The notes: generated by a model from the letters alone, not told the origin. Counted from the stretch's first letter, positions 53,401-62,088 are shown. The stretch is 64,000 nucleotides of DNA from Stutzerimonas stutzeri (GCF_024451105.1 NZ_JANGEY010000005.1:215917-279916); one strand, 5' to 3'. Translations and numbers: made by a program.

Positions 53401-54504
53401 GGCGAAGGCGCCTTGCCCGAGGCGCTGGGCCGCGAACTGCAACGCATGACCGGCGCCCGCGTGCCGGAGGAGGCCTGGGCGGAGTCCGCCGCCCAGCTGG
53501 ACAGCCACCTGAAGATGAACATCGAGGTGGTCGATGCGCGCGGCAAGTTCCTCGGCGAAGGCCGCGACCTGGCCGAGCTGACCGCACGCTTCGCCGAAGC
53601 CAGCCAGGCCGCGCTGGCCATTCCCGAGAGCAAGGCCGAGGCCAGGCCGGTGGAGGCCAAGGGCTTCAGCGTGGCGCAGAGCACCCAGCAGAAGATCGCC
53701 GGGCTGTCGCTGACCGTCTACCCGGCGCTGGTCGAGGACGGCGGCGCGGTCAGGGAAGGGCGCTTCCCGACCCAGGCCGAGGCCGAATTCCAGCACCGCC
53801 GCGCCCTGCAGCGCCTGCTGCTGCAACAGCTGGCCGAGCCGGCCAAGTACCTGCGCACCAAGTTGCCCGGGATCACCGAGATGGGCCTGCTGTATCGCGA
53901 GCTGGGCCGCGTCGAGGCGCTGGTCGAGGACATCCTGCTGGCCAGCCTGGACGCCTGCATCCTCGACGGCAGTGAGCCACTGCCGCGCGACGGCGCCGCG
54001 CTGGCCGCGCTGGCCGAGCGCAAGCGCGGCAGCTGGAGCGAGCACGCCGAGCGCCTGGCGAAGCTGGTGCTGGAGATCCTCAAGCTCTGGCACGGCCTGC
54101 AGAAGCGCTTCAAGGGGCGCATCGACCTGGCCATGGCGGTGGCCCTCAACGACATCAAGGCCCAGCTGGCCCAGCTGGTCTACCCTGGCTTCGTCCGCCA
54201 GACCCCGGCCGAGTGGCTCAGGGAGTATCCGCGCTACCTCAAGGCCATCGAGCAGCGCCTCGACAAGGTCGGCAGCCAGCTGCAGCGCGACCGGGTGTGG
54301 AGCGGCGAGCTGGCCGGCTACTGGGAGCAGTACCAGGCGCGCGCCGCCAAGCACGCCCAGGAAGGCAAGCGCGATCCCGAGCTGGCACTGTATCGCTGGA
54401 TGCTCGAGGAGTACCGGGTGTCGCTGTTCGCCCAGCAGCTCGGCACCAAGGTGGCGGTGTCGGACAAGCGCCTGAACAAGCAGTGGGCGGCGGTGGAGGC
54501 CTAG
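50437..54504 (+). CDS. hrpA: ATP-dependent RNA helicase HrpA with an unusual insertion
   Basis: DEAH-box RNA helicase implicated in rescue of stalled ribosomes. The 1355 residues have motif I GETGSGKTTQLPKI near 101, DEAH in VDEAHERSLNIDFLL near 196, motif III SATID near 225 and motif VI QRKGRCGRV near 405. An OB-fold region and a long C-terminal domain follow (DUF3418, about 760-1350). Between LKLPLN (residue 618) and NYAAVHKALLAGL (residue 672) about 45 extra residues interrupt a segment that is short and continuous in other pseudomonads. This insert starts with an in-frame copy of a hairpin repeat (52325-52356) and continues with a Gln/Arg/Ala-rich stretch. No stop is created, so the protein is probably made. 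Confidence 0.94.
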   Translation: MSDAVPAFDQLLNNLDQALNADRHRLRRQLLELRKQAGTPAWDEGRLAQWLERFQASIAKVAARRASVPRIRYDDALPIAARREEIRAAIERHQVVVIAGETGSGKTTQLPKICLEAGRGVFGLIGHTQPRRLAARSVATRVAEELGSPLGELVGYQVRFEDHSGEQSLVKLMTDGILLAETQHDRFLEKYDTLIVDEAHERSLNIDFLLGYLKNLLPRRPDLKVIITSATIDLERFSKHFNDAPIIEVSGRTYPVETWYRPLAAELDENGEALFDDLSVDQGILRALDEIEAHERAVGKRPGDVLVFLPGEREIREAAEVLRKANLRHTEVLPLYARLTPAEQQKIFRPAGGRKIVLATNVAETSLTVPGIRYVIDSGTARISRYSYRAKVQRLPVEAVSQASANQRKGRCGRVEPGICIRLYSEEDFLSRPEFTDPEILRTNLAAVILQMLHLRLGDIQDFPFIEPPEGKAISDGFNLLQELSAVSRDNQLTPLGRQLARLPIDPRLGRMLLEGAQQGSLAEVLVIASALSVQDPRERPMERQQAADQAHAQWKNPDSDFAALINLWHGFEAQRQALGANALRNWCRKNFLNYLRLREWRDAHRQLLLTCRDLKLPLNKLEAPEIGEGRVGNGAALSTEQPQQGRGQLDQRARHAVAAQDERQQAAQTLKNYAAVHKALLAGLLSQIGQKTEEGDYNGARQRRFWLHPSSVIGRKRPQWVMAAELVETTKLFARMVAKIDPDWIEPLAPHLLKRNHLEPHWEKKRGQVVAFEQVTLYGLIIVGRRPVHYGPIDPPAARELFIREGLVRGEINSRARCLTANRQLLERLDELEAKVRRRDILADEETLFAFYDARLPAEIYQTASFENWYKREGAKNPQLLIMREEDVLAREAREVTAQQYPDSLSIGRLQLPLAYHFEPNHPRDGVTVRVPAPLLPQLPAERLDWLVPGLLEAKCVALVRGLPKALRKNFVPVPDFVGAALAKLAFGEGALPEALGRELQRMTGARVPEEAWAESAAQLDSHLKMNIEVVDARGKFLGEGRDLAELTARFAEASQAALAIPESKAEARPVEAKGFSVAQSTQQKIAGLSLTVYPALVEDGGAVREGRFPTQAEAEFQHRRALQRLLLQQLAEPAKYLRTKLPGITEMGLLYRELGRVEALVEDILLASLDACILDGSEPLPRDGAALAALAERKRGSWSEHAERLAKLVLEILKLWHGLQKRFKGRIDLAMAVALNDIKAQLAQLVYPGFVRQTPAEWLREYPRYLKAIEQRLDKVGSQLQRDRVWSGELAGYWEQYQARAAKHAQEGKRDPELALYRWMLEEYRVSLFAQQLGTKVAVSDKRLNKQWAAVEA
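52325..52356. repeat. Hairpin repeat copy embedded in hrpA
   Basis: GTAGGGTGGGCAACGGCGCA and the following GCCTTGTCCACC resemble the repeat at 44251-44281: 23 of the last 26 bases agree. The copy here is read in frame, as codons 630-640 of hrpA. The stem is imperfect compared with the intergenic copy, as expected if it has drifted under coding constraint. Confidence 0.6.
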
Positions 54505-54604
54505 TCCGGCGTCTGCACGCAGGGGGCGCCTGGGCGACCGGGCTGCATCGAGGCGCGGGATCGGGTGCGCGCAACGCCCCCTCGGAGGGCGGAGATGTTC
54601 GGCG

Positions 54605-55144
54605 TCACTCCCGCGTCAGCTCCACCATCTCCGGGGTCACCTCGATAACCCGCACGCCGTCTACCGGCGTGGCCTGCTGCTGGGCCAGCAGCGCCTGTTT
54701 CGCCACCTGGTAGCAGTCGTCGACGTGCGCGTTGCCGATCAGCTTCATCGCGCCGAAGCTGATCGAGGCAGCCAGCGCCTGGCCGAGGATCGGCACGAAC
54801 TTGGCCACGGTCTTGCTGGCGACGCGGATGCCCAGGCGCTGCAGCATCTGCATCACCAACTGCTGGGTCACCCACTTGCCGATCAGGTTGTTGCCCAGGC
54901 TGGTGGCGCCGACCAGCACGATGCGCTGGATCTTCGGGTCGAGGCCGCGGACCTGTTCGGCGCTCAGGCCGAATTTCTGGTTGATCGCCGGGATCAGCTC
55001 GACCAGCAGGGCGATGTCGGCGCCCAGGTCGAGGCCGGGGACCGGCAGCACCGCCGCCCCGGCGGAGAGGCCGGCGCGTTTGGTCACCATGGCCCGGCAT
55101 TCGTCGCGCAGGGCGTCCAGTTCTTCGAGGGTGCGGGGCAGCAT
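54605..55144 (-). CDS. DUF697-like putative membrane-associated protein
   Basis: A 179-residue protein with hydrophobic Gly/Ala-rich helices at about 25-50 (SAGAAVLPVPGLDLGADIALL) and 105-135 (KTVAKFVPILGQALAASISFGAM). This resembles the DUF697 family often linked to GTPase-type or membrane proteins. No catalytic motif is recognised. A GGAG lies nine bases before the ATG, and only 21 bases separate it from the diguanylate cyclase upstream, so it probably ends that operon. Function unknown. Confidence 0.7.
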   Translation of the reverse strand: MLPRTLEELDALRDECRAMVTKRAGLSAGAAVLPVPGLDLGADIALLVELIPAINQKFGLSAEQVRGLDPKIQRIVLVGATSLGNNLIGKWVTQQLVMQMLQRLGIRVASKTVAKFVPILGQALAASISFGAMKLIGNAHVDDCYQVAKQALLAQQQATPVDGVRVIEVTPEMVELTRE

Positions 55145-55165
55145 GGGCGTCTCCGGGCTGGATGG

Positions 55166-56689
55166 TCAGGGTTGCGCTACGGCTTCTGCGGCGATCTCCA
55201 CCCGGTTGCGTCCCTGCTGCTTGGCGCGGTAGAGGGCGAGGTCGGCCTGATGGATCATGCTTTCCGGCGTGTGCTGCCGTGCCTTGCCGACGTGGAGCAA
55301 GCCTAGGCTGGCGGTGAAGTGTACCGGTTCGCCGGTGTCGGTGAGGGTGATCAGTTCGGCGATGGCCCGGCGCACGCGCTCGGCCAGTTGGTGGCTCCCC
55401 GCCAGGTCCATTTCCGGCAGGATCAGCGCGAACTCTTCGCCGCCATAGCGGGCGGCGAGATCGCCGGGGCGCTGGCTGAGGCGGCGCAGCACGTCGGCCA
55501 GTTGGCGCAGGCAGTCGTCGCCGAACAGGTGGCCATGGCGGTCGTTGAGCGCCTTGAAGTGGTCGATGTCGATCAGCAGCAGGGTCAGGTCGTGCCCGTG
55601 GCGGCAGGCGCGGGCGTGTTCGGCGGCCAGATGCGTATCGAAATGGCGGCGGTTGCTCAGGCCGGTCAGTCCGTCGCGCTGGGAAAGCTGTATCAGTTCG
55701 CGGTTGGCGAGCTGCAACTGACGGGTCATGTCGCTGTACTCGCGCACGCTGCGGCCGATGGTGTCCAGTTCGTGGAACAGGGTGTGTGGCGGTGGCTGCA
55801 CGGGGCGCTCGCCGTTGAGCTGTTCCAGGGCCCGGTTGCAGAGCAGGATAGGTTGCAGCAGGAAGCGCTGGAAGGCGTACAGCATGCCGAGGGTTATGCC
55901 GCCGAGCAGCAGCATGGCCAGCAGGCCGTAGCGGCGCAGCTGGGTCGCTTCGTGTTCGACGGCCTGGGCGATCTGCTGGGTTTTCAGTGCGGTATCGGTA
56001 TTGAGGGCGGCTGCCAGGCGCTTCTGCTGCGCGAGTACCTGTCGGTAGGTTCGTTCGACCTGCGTTTCCAGTTCCTGCAGTTGCGCGAAATGGCTCTGCA
56101 GGTGCGTCAGCCCTTGTTGAGCCGGTCCATGAACGAGCGCTTGCAGCTGGCCGGCCTCGTGCCACAGGGCCTGCCAATCGGTGCCGATCAGGCTGAGGCG
56201 GGTGCAGGAGGCGGCGAAGCGGCCGACGCGGTCAGCGGACACGGGGTCGGCGCCGAGCAGGGCTTCGGCCAACTGCCGTGCTTCGCGCAGCGTGGCGCGC
56301 TGAGCGTCACGCAGCTCGGCGAGGTGCTGGATATCGCGGAGAACATGCGCGGACTGGGTGGCCAGTTCGCTGCCCGGGGAGAAGGCGAAGCTGTCGAGCA
56401 GCACCTGTGTCTGCAGGCGACTGCTGCGTGCGACATGGGCATCGCTGCTCCAGTAGAGGGTCTGGACGAAGCCGAAGAGCTGTTCGATGCGCTGGGTGTT
56501 GTAGCGCCAGCGGGTCAGGTCCGGCAGGTATTCGTCGCGTACCTGGTTGGCCTTGCTGGCAATGCCGCCGAGCAGGGGCAGTCCCAGCCAGACGCCGAGG
56601 CCGAACAGCAGGAGCAGGCCGCACAGACCGAGCCGCACGGTGGTCGCCAGGCGGGGCTGAAATTGCGCGGACGGCGACGGGGCTCTCAT
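55166..56689 (-). CDS. Membrane diguanylate cyclase with periplasmic sensory region (GGDEF)
   Basis: Makes cyclic di-GMP. The 507 residues have an N-terminal membrane helix (about 18-40), a helical periplasmic region of about 200 residues (40-245), a second membrane helix (about 252-275), a HAMP-like linker and a GGDEF domain (about 335-500). The active site is GGEEF (YGGEEFALIL), and the inhibitory RxxD site (RPGD) lies five residues upstream, so product feedback is expected. It starts 12 bases after a solute-binding-protein gene, suggesting that this protein is its sensory input. Confidence 0.92.
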   Translation of the reverse strand: MRAPSPSAQFQPRLATTVRLGLCGLLLLFGLGVWLGLPLLGGIASKANQVRDEYLPDLTRWRYNTQRIEQLFGFVQTLYWSSDAHVARSSRLQTQVLLDSFAFSPGSELATQSAHVLRDIQHLAELRDAQRATLREARQLAEALLGADPVSADRVGRFAASCTRLSLIGTDWQALWHEAGQLQALVHGPAQQGLTHLQSHFAQLQELETQVERTYRQVLAQQKRLAAALNTDTALKTQQIAQAVEHEATQLRRYGLLAMLLLGGITLGMLYAFQRFLLQPILLCNRALEQLNGERPVQPPPHTLFHELDTIGRSVREYSDMTRQLQLANRELIQLSQRDGLTGLSNRRHFDTHLAAEHARACRHGHDLTLLLIDIDHFKALNDRHGHLFGDDCLRQLADVLRRLSQRPGDLAARYGGEEFALILPEMDLAGSHQLAERVRRAIAELITLTDTGEPVHFTASLGLLHVGKARQHTPESMIHQADLALYRAKQQGRNRVEIAAEAVAQP

Positions 56690-56701
56690 GCGTGCGGATT
56701 C

Positions 56702-57454
56702 TCAGTAGATACTGAAAGGGAAGTAGTGGCGGTTGATGCGGTCGTAGACGCCGTTGAGACGAATCTCCTCCAAGGCTCGGTTGAGTCGTTTCAGCAGCGC
56801 GGCATGCTCCCTGCGCACGGCGATGTGTGCCTTGCTGCTGAGGGTGTCGGCGAGCAACGGTGGGCCGATGAAGTCGTAACCGGCCGCCTTGGGGCGTTGC
56901 AGGAAGTCGAGCAGGTTGATGGTGTCGGACAGCACCAGGTCGACCTTGCCATCCAGCAGCAAGGCGAAGGCCTCCTCCTGGTGGGCGACCAACTGCAGCG
57001 GGCTCTGCGGGTAGCGCTGTCGGGCGAACGCGGCCTGGATGGTGTCGCCGATGACTGCCAGGCGCAGGCCGGCCAGCGACTCGGGCGAGGTGTCGGCGGC
57101 GATGCCGGTGCGTCCGGCGAATACCGAGTGCGACTGATAGTAGTAGTCGCTGAAGGCGACCCGCCGCTCGCGCTCCGGAGTGCGCGCCATGCTGGCGACT
57201 ATCATGTCCACCTGGCCGGTCTCCAGGCTGGGGATCAGCTCGCCCCAGGCGATCGCCCGGATTTCGCAGTCGACCTGCATCTGCCGGCATAGCGCCTGGG
57301 CGATCTCGACGTCGAAGCCGGTCAGCGTGCCGCTGTCGTCCAGGTAGCTGAACGGCGTGTAGTTACCTTCGGTCGCGACCTGCAGGGTTTCGGCGTGGGC
57401 GGCCGGCATCAGGAGCAGGACGGGCAGGAGCAGAGCGGTCAGGCCGTGGCGCAT
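56702..57454 (-). CDS. Periplasmic amino-acid-type solute-binding protein (SBP_bac_3), lacking a transporter
   Basis: A 250-residue precursor with a signal peptide (MRHGLTALLLPVLLLMPAAHA) and a family 3 binding fold. Family hallmarks are VATEGNYTPFSYLDDSGTLTGFD at the start, the ligand-Arg segment ASMARTPERERRVAFS near 88-103 and DLVLSDTINLLDFL in lobe 2. No permease or ATPase gene is near. Its partner is the diguanylate cyclase 12 bases downstream, so it may act as a sensor rather than an uptake protein. Confidence 0.88.
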   Translation of the reverse strand: MRHGLTALLLPVLLLMPAAHAETLQVATEGNYTPFSYLDDSGTLTGFDVEIAQALCRQMQVDCEIRAIAWGELIPSLETGQVDMIVASMARTPERERRVAFSDYYYQSHSVFAGRTGIAADTSPESLAGLRLAVIGDTIQAAFARQRYPQSPLQLVAHQEEAFALLLDGKVDLVLSDTINLLDFLQRPKAAGYDFIGPPLLADTLSSKAHIAVRREHAALLKRLNRALEEIRLNGVYDRINRHYFPFSIY

Positions 57455-57602
57455 CGTCGGGAGTCTCCTGGCGCGGGCTGGCAGTGCGGGCTGCTGTCAT
57501 TTTAATGCCGGAGTTGGTTGCCGGGATTTTTTTCTGTGACTCAGGAGGCGGGCTTCTGGCATTCCATGGGGCTGCTGGGGGCCATGCGTCGAGCCGCCCG
57601 GC

Positions 57603-57974
57603 TCACCGATCGCGCTCCGGCGCCAGGGCGATCCAGGCTAGCAGCGGGTAGGCCAGGTAGTGGGCGGCGAACAGCAATTGGCCGGGCAGGCCGGGCTCGT
57701 CCTTGAGGTACATCAGCGCCAGCAGTCCGGCGTACAGCAGGCCGAGGCCGAGCGCGTAGAGTCCGACCAGCACGCGCCGTTCGACCGGATAGGGGCGGCG
57801 GCCGGTCTGCCAGCGGAACGTCCAGGCCAGAGCGAAGGCCACGGCAGTGGCGGCCAGCAAGGTGGCGAGTACGCCGCCGGCCTTGAGCAGCGTCCGTACC
57901 AGCAGATTGACCAGAAAGCAGGCCGCGACGGCCCCCAGGGCGTAGCGGCCGAGCCGCGGGGAGACGGAAGGCAT
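57603..57974 (-). CDS. Small membrane protein, function unknown
   Basis: A 123-residue protein with four predicted membrane helices (about 10-28, 36-53, 68-88 and 98-115) and no signal peptide. The ATG at 57974 is supported by a strong GGAGGT ribosome-binding site; longer forms upstream lack one. It is separated by 148 bases from the binding-protein gene downstream and is divergent from the porin gene. I recognise no family with known function. Confidence 0.72.
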   Translation of the reverse strand: MPSVSPRLGRYALGAVAACFLVNLLVRTLLKAGGVLATLLAATAVAFALAWTFRWQTGRRPYPVERRVLVGLYALGLGLLYAGLLALMYLKDEPGLPGQLLFAAHYLAYPLLAWIALAPERDR

Positions 57975-58060
57975 GACGGACCTCCGGTGGTCTGTTGCCC
58001 ATGGCTTGCCGAGCGCAGAACCGGAGGCAAGCCGGCAGTCGAACATATGTGAATTCGAAA

Positions 58061-58093
58061 TGTAAAAGTTCCGCTGTAATGAAACTTTTACAT
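58061..58093 (+). promoter_or_regulatory. Candidate Pho box and dyad upstream of the OprO/P porin
   Basis: CTGTAATGAAACTTTTAC (58074-58091) has the 7-4-7 layout of a PhoB box, matching the consensus CTGTCAT-AAAA-CTGTCAT at 13 of 18 positions, with a weak second half. It lies within a perfect 10-bp dyad, TGTAAAAGTT (58061-58070) and AACTTTTACA (58083-58092). A phosphate-type porin follows 106 bases later. No clear -10 box at the usual distance was found, so the call is tentative. Confidence 0.4.
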
Positions 58094-58198
58094 CGAAGAA
58101 ACCTGTCTGACACAGTCTGCCACGAATATTCCCCTCAGATCGAAACGGGCCAGGCCCGCGTTCTTACAAACGTCAAACCGTATAAGGGGAATCCTTCG

Positions 58199-59494
58199 AT
58201 GATCCGCAAGCACTTCGCCGGCATCGCCGCCAGCGCCCTGGCCCTGGCCGTTTCCGCCCAAGCCGTTGCCGGTACCGTGACCACCGATGGCGCCGACATC
58301 GTGATCAAGACCAAGAGTGGCCTGGAAGTCGCTACCGTCGACAAGGAGTTCAGCTTCAAGGTTGGTGGTCGTCTGCAGGCCGACTACAGCCAGTTCGATG
58401 GCTTCTATACCGTGGATGGTGACAGTGCCGACGCAGCCTACTTCCGTCGCGCCTTCCTGGAAATCGGTGGTGTTGCCTACAAGGATTGGAAATACCAGAT
58501 CAACTACGACTTCGCCCACAACGCCGGCAGTGCGGATGATGGCTACTTCGATGAAGCCTCGATCACCTACACCGGCTTCAAGCCGGTCGAGATCAAGGTC
58601 GGCCGCTTCGATCCGGCCTTCGGTCTGGAGAAGGCCACCAGCTCCAAGTGGGTGACCGCCCAGGAGCGCAACGCTGCCTACGATCTGGTCGACTGGGCCA
58701 ACGGTCACCAGAATGGTCTGGGGATCGAAGTTTCCGCCGCGCCGACCGACGCGCTGTTCGGCTCCTTTGGCGTGCATGCCAAGGATCAGAACGACGTCGA
58801 CGGCGAGAGCGTCAAACAGTTCAATCTGCGCGGCGTGTTCGCCCCGATGGCCGAGGCCGGCAACGTGCTGCATCTGGGGGTCAACTTCGCCCAGCGCGAC
58901 CTGTCCGATACCGCCGTCGACAGCCGTATCCGCAGCCGCCTGGGCATGCGCGGCGTGAGTACCGGCGGCGGCAACGACGCTGGTGCCAACGGCAACCGTC
59001 TGCTGCTGGGCGGTGCCAACAGCGCTGCCGGCACCTACGGCGACGACACCGCCTGGGGCCTGGAAGCCGCCTTCGCCATGGGGCCGTTCTCGGTACAGGG
59101 CGAGTACATCAAGCGCGATCTGGAAGGCGACGCCGCCGGTGTCGCGGACATCGAGGCCACCGGCTACTACGCCCAGCTCGCCTATACCCTCACCGGCGAG
59201 GCGCGTGGTTACAAGCTCGGCAAGTTCGACAGCATCAAGCCGGAGAACAAGCAGATCGGTGCCTGGGAAGTGTTCTACCGCTATGACAACGTCAGCGTCG
59301 AGGACGACGCCGTCGGTCTGGTGGCCACCAAGGACGTCGAGGGCAAGGTGCACAACCTGGGCGTCAACTGGTACGCCAATGAGAACGTCAAGCTGAGCGG
59401 TGTCTACGTGAAGGCCAAGGTCGACAACCAGCAGAACACTGCCGGCGACGACGACGGCGACGGCTTCGTGCTCCGCGCCCAATACGCGTTCTAA
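58199..59494 (+). CDS. Phosphate/polyphosphate-selective porin of the OprO/OprP family
   Basis: Outer-membrane trimeric beta-barrel for phosphate (OprP) or pyro-/polyphosphate (OprO). The 431-residue precursor has a signal peptide ending AQAVAG near residue 24, then [19 protein letters not shown], a family N-terminus. [18 protein letters not shown] starts the barrel, and the last residues ([11 protein letters not shown]) end in Phe as outer-membrane proteins need. AAGGGG lies before the ATG. The family is phosphate-starvation induced, consistent with the possible Pho box upstream. OprO and OprP cannot be told apart by eye. Confidence 0.9.
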   Translation: MIRKHFAGIAASALALAVSAQAVAGTVTTDGADIVIKTKSGLEVATVDKEFSFKVGGRLQADYSQFDGFYTVDGDSADAAYFRRAFLEIGGVAYKDWKYQINYDFAHNAGSADDGYFDEASITYTGFKPVEIKVGRFDPAFGLEKATSSKWVTAQERNAAYDLVDWANGHQNGLGIEVSAAPTDALFGSFGVHAKDQNDVDGESVKQFNLRGVFAPMAEAGNVLHLGVNFAQRDLSDTAVDSRIRSRLGMRGVSTGGGNDAGANGNRLLLGGANSAAGTYGDDTAWGLEAAFAMGPFSVQGEYIKRDLEGDAAGVADIEATGYYAQLAYTLTGEARGYKLGKFDSIKPENKQIGAWEVFYRYDNVSVEDDAVGLVATKDVEGKVHNLGVNWYANENVKLSGVYVKAKVDNQQNTAGDDDGDGFVLRAQYAF

Positions 59495-59526
59495 GCGCAG
59501 CGCTTCATCCGCAACAGCCCCGTTCA

Positions 59527-59553
59527 GGCCCCGCCAACCGGCGGGGCCTTTTT
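59527..59553 (+). terminator. Rho-independent terminator of the porin gene
   Basis: Perfect 9-bp stem GGCCCCGCC/GGCGGGGCC with loop AACC, followed by five T residues. Confidence 0.92.
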
Positions 59554-59748
59554 GTCGCACAAGAGTCGGGCAGGCTGTGGCGACGACGGTCCAGATCTTC
59601 GATCGGCTCGGCGACCTGTCGGTCGTCCAGTGTGGGCCCCGGCGCCCAGCCGCTCCTGCGTCATGCCGTCCTTGTGGCGGCCGGGCAGACGCGCCAGGCG
59701 CTGCCCGGCCAGAAGGGCCGGGGCGTACATTGCACACCCGTCGACGGT

Positions 59749-60303
59749 TTACAGGCGTTTGGCCGACTCGATCAGCACCGGCTCGACCGGCACGTTCTGA
59801 TGCATGCCGCGGTTGCCGGTGCGTACGCGGGCGATCTGGTCGACCACGTCCATGCCGCGCACCACCTTGCCGAACACCGCATAGCCGAAGTCGCGACGGC
59901 CGTGGTCGAGGAAGGCGTTGTCGGTCAGGTTGATGAAGAACTGGCTGGTGGCGCTGTCGACCACGTTGGTGCGGGCCATCGCCAGGGTGCCGCGCACATT
60001 GTGCAGGCCATTGTCGGCCTCGTTCTTGATCGGCTCGCGGGTATCCTTCTGGCGCATGTCGGCGCTGAAGCCACCGGTCTGGACCATGAAGCCGGGAATG
60101 ACGCGGTGGAACTGCACGCCATCGTAGAAGCCGCTGTCCACGTAGCCGAGGAAGTTCTTCACGCTGATCGGCGCCTTCTCCTCGTTCAGTTCGACCTCGA
60201 TCTCGCCGAGGCTGGTGGTGAGCACTACGCGCGGCGCTTCGGCGGCCAGCACGGCGCCGGAGAGGAGCAAGGCACAGGTGCTCAGGGCGAGTTTCTTCAG
60301 CAT
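59749..60303 (-). CDS. ppiA: Periplasmic peptidyl-prolyl cis-trans isomerase A (cyclophilin)
   Basis: Cyclophilin that speeds proline isomerisation during periplasmic folding. The 184-residue precursor has a signal peptide ([20 protein letters not shown]), then [20 protein letters not shown] and the active-site motif [14 protein letters not shown] near 69-82. The substrate pocket continues with [19 protein letters not shown]. The ATG at 60303 has AGGAAAT upstream. Next to a LysR gene, as in P. aeruginosa. Confidence 0.95.
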   Translation of the reverse strand: MLKKLALSTCALLLSGAVLAAEAPRVVLTTSLGEIEVELNEEKAPISVKNFLGYVDSGFYDGVQFHRVIPGFMVQTGGFSADMRQKDTREPIKNEADNGLHNVRGTLAMARTNVVDSATSQFFINLTDNAFLDHGRRDFGYAVFGKVVRGMDVVDQIARVRTGNRGMHQNVPVEPVLIESAKRL

Positions 60304-60373
60304 GGGGGATTTCCTGTCGTGGTTGGGTTGTTTCGCACGCGATGCCGCTGTGACCGCTGCCGGTCCGGGCGGT

Positions 60374-61273
60374 TCAGCCACCGCGGTAAGCCAGGGCGTA
60401 CTGGCGCAGCAACTCGCTGAGGATGCGGGTGGCCGGTCCCATCTGGCGGTCCTTGTTCGGATAGAGGAAGAAGCGGATCTCGCGTCGGGTGGCATTGCCC
60501 AGCGGCAGCGGCTTGAGAGTCCCTTCGGCCAGTTCGCGCTGGATCAGATGGCCGGGCAGCCAGGCGAAGCCCAGGCCGCTGCTGACGAAGGTGGCGGCGG
60601 TGGCCAGGCTGCCCACCGTCCAGCGCTGTTCGGCGCCGAGCCAGCCGACGTCGCGCTGCTGGCGGCGCCCGGAGTCGCGGGTGACGATCTGCAACTGACT
60701 TTCCAGGTCCTGATAACTCAGCTCGCGCTGCAGCCGGTGCAGGGCGTGGTCGGGATGGGCAACGGCGATGAACTCGACGTTGGCCAGATCGCTGCCCAGT
60801 TGGCCGGGCAGGATCAAGCCGCTGATCGCCAGATCGGCCTCGCCCTCCTCGAGCGCTTCCTCGACGCCCGACAGCACCTCCTCGCGCAGCAGCACCCGGC
60901 AGCCTCGGCTCTGCGGCATGAAGGCGGACAGGGCGCTGACCACTTGGCGGGTTGGGTAGGCGGCATCGACCACCAGGCGGACCTCGGCCTCCCAGCCCTG
61001 CTCCATGTGATGGGCCAGCTCCTCGAGCTGGCTGGCCTGCTTGACCAACTGGCGCGAGCGACGCAGCAGCAGCGAGCCGGCTTCGGTGAGCACGGCCTTG
61101 CGTCCGTCGATGCGCAGCAGGGGAACGCCAAGCTGTTCCTGCATGCGTGCTACCGTGTAGCTGATCGACGACTGCGAGCGATGCAGGGCCTCGGCGGCCT
61201 GGGCGAAGCCGCCATGATCGACGACCGCCTGCAGAGTGCGCCATTGTTCGAGGGTCACGCGGGGTGCTTTCAT
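60374..61273 (-). CDS. LysR-family transcriptional regulator
   Basis: A 299-residue regulator with an N-terminal winged helix-turn-helix (about 5-65; [23 protein letters not shown]) and a C-terminal effector-binding domain (about 90-295). It is divergent from an azoreductase/quinone reductase gene across 146 bases, the usual arrangement in which a LysR protein controls its neighbour. The effector is unknown. Confidence 0.92.
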   Translation of the reverse strand: MKAPRVTLEQWRTLQAVVDHGGFAQAAEALHRSQSSISYTVARMQEQLGVPLLRIDGRKAVLTEAGSLLLRRSRQLVKQASQLEELAHHMEQGWEAEVRLVVDAAYPTRQVVSALSAFMPQSRGCRVLLREEVLSGVEEALEEGEADLAISGLILPGQLGSDLANVEFIAVAHPDHALHRLQRELSYQDLESQLQIVTRDSGRRQQRDVGWLGAEQRWTVGSLATAATFVSSGLGFAWLPGHLIQRELAEGTLKPLPLGNATRREIRFFLYPNKDRQMGPATRILSELLRQYALAYRGG

Positions 61274-61307
61274 CGGTCGTGTTCGAGTGGATTCGGGTAA
61301 GGCTGAA

Positions 61308-61329
61308 GATATATCAGCATTGTCGATAT
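61308..61329. promoter_or_regulatory. Putative LysR operator in the lysR-azoR gap
   Basis: The inverted repeat ATATC-N9-GATAT (61311-61329) lies in the AT-rich part of the divergent gap and is preceded by a second palindrome GATATATC (61308-61315). LysR regulators usually bind such dyads between divergent genes. The exact match to a T-N11-A box is not perfect. Confidence 0.4.
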
Positions 61330-61419
61330 TTTATAGCGTATTTTTCGGCTATTTAATCGAGTTGCCTCCGGATAACCTGCAGCCATCCAAGACTACTGCA
61401 GCCGATGGAGACGATAGCG

Positions 61420-62019
61420 ATGTCCAAGGTTCTGGTGATTGAAAGCAGCGTGCGTCAGGAAGGTTCCGTTTCCCGTCAGTTGACGGCAGAGTTCGTCGCC
61501 AACTGGCGTCGCGCGCATCCGCAGGACGAGATTGCGGTCCGCGATCTGGCGCGCGAGCCGCTGCCGCATCTCGATGCCGAACTGCTGGGCGGCTGGGCGA
61601 AGCCGGTCGAGGCGCAGAGCCCGGCGGAGCAGGCGGCGCTGGCACGCTCCAATCAGCTCACCGGCGAACTGCTGGCGGCGGACGTGCTGGTACTGGCGGC
61701 ACCGATGTACAACTTTGCCATCCCCAGCACCCTGAAGTCCTGGCTGGATCATGTGCTGCGTGCTGGGGTCACCTTCAGGTACACCGCCGAGGGTCCCAAG
61801 GGATTGCTCGAGGGTAAGCGCGCCTTCGTCCTGACCGCGCGCGGCGGCGTCTATGCCGGTGGTCCGCTCGACCAGCAGGAGCCCTATCTGCGTCAGGCGC
61901 TGGGCTTCATCGGCATAGAGGAGATCACCTTCATTCATGCCGAGGGGCTGAACATGGGGGGCGATGCTGCCGAACAGGGGCTGGCTCGGGCTCGGGCGCA
62001 ACTGGCGGCGGTGGCCTGA
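61420..62019 (+). CDS. azoR: FMN-dependent NADH:quinone oxidoreductase/azoreductase AzoR
   Basis: Flavoprotein that reduces quinones and azo compounds with NAD(P)H. The 199 residues follow the AzoR/AcpD layout: VLVIESSVRQEGSVSRQLT at the FMN phosphate site, APMYNFAIPSTLKSWLDHV near residue 97 and LTARGGVYAGGPLDQQEPYL near 145. The start at 61420 (MSKVLVIES) is preceded by a GGAGA; a further ATG 15 bases upstream would add five residues. Located opposite the LysR gene, which likely controls it. Confidence 0.93.
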   Translation: MSKVLVIESSVRQEGSVSRQLTAEFVANWRRAHPQDEIAVRDLAREPLPHLDAELLGGWAKPVEAQSPAEQAALARSNQLTGELLAADVLVLAAPMYNFAIPSTLKSWLDHVLRAGVTFRYTAEGPKGLLEGKRAFVLTARGGVYAGGPLDQQEPYLRQALGFIGIEEITFIHAEGLNMGGDAAEQGLARARAQLAAVA

Positions 62020-62060
62020 ATCGATTGCCTATCTGCGTGTCACGGGGCACGCAGATCTTC

Positions 62061-62088
62061 ACGGTCGCCCGCGGGCGACCGTTTTTTG
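62061..62088 (+). terminator. Rho-independent terminator of azoR
   Basis: Perfect 10-bp stem ACGGTCGCCC/GGGCGACCGT with a two-base loop, followed by T residues. Confidence 0.9.

Noticed and set aside
50218..54354. Open frame of over 1300 codons opposite hrpA
   Set aside because: Same cause; no motifs and no ribosome-binding site, and the hrpA frame has all helicase motifs.
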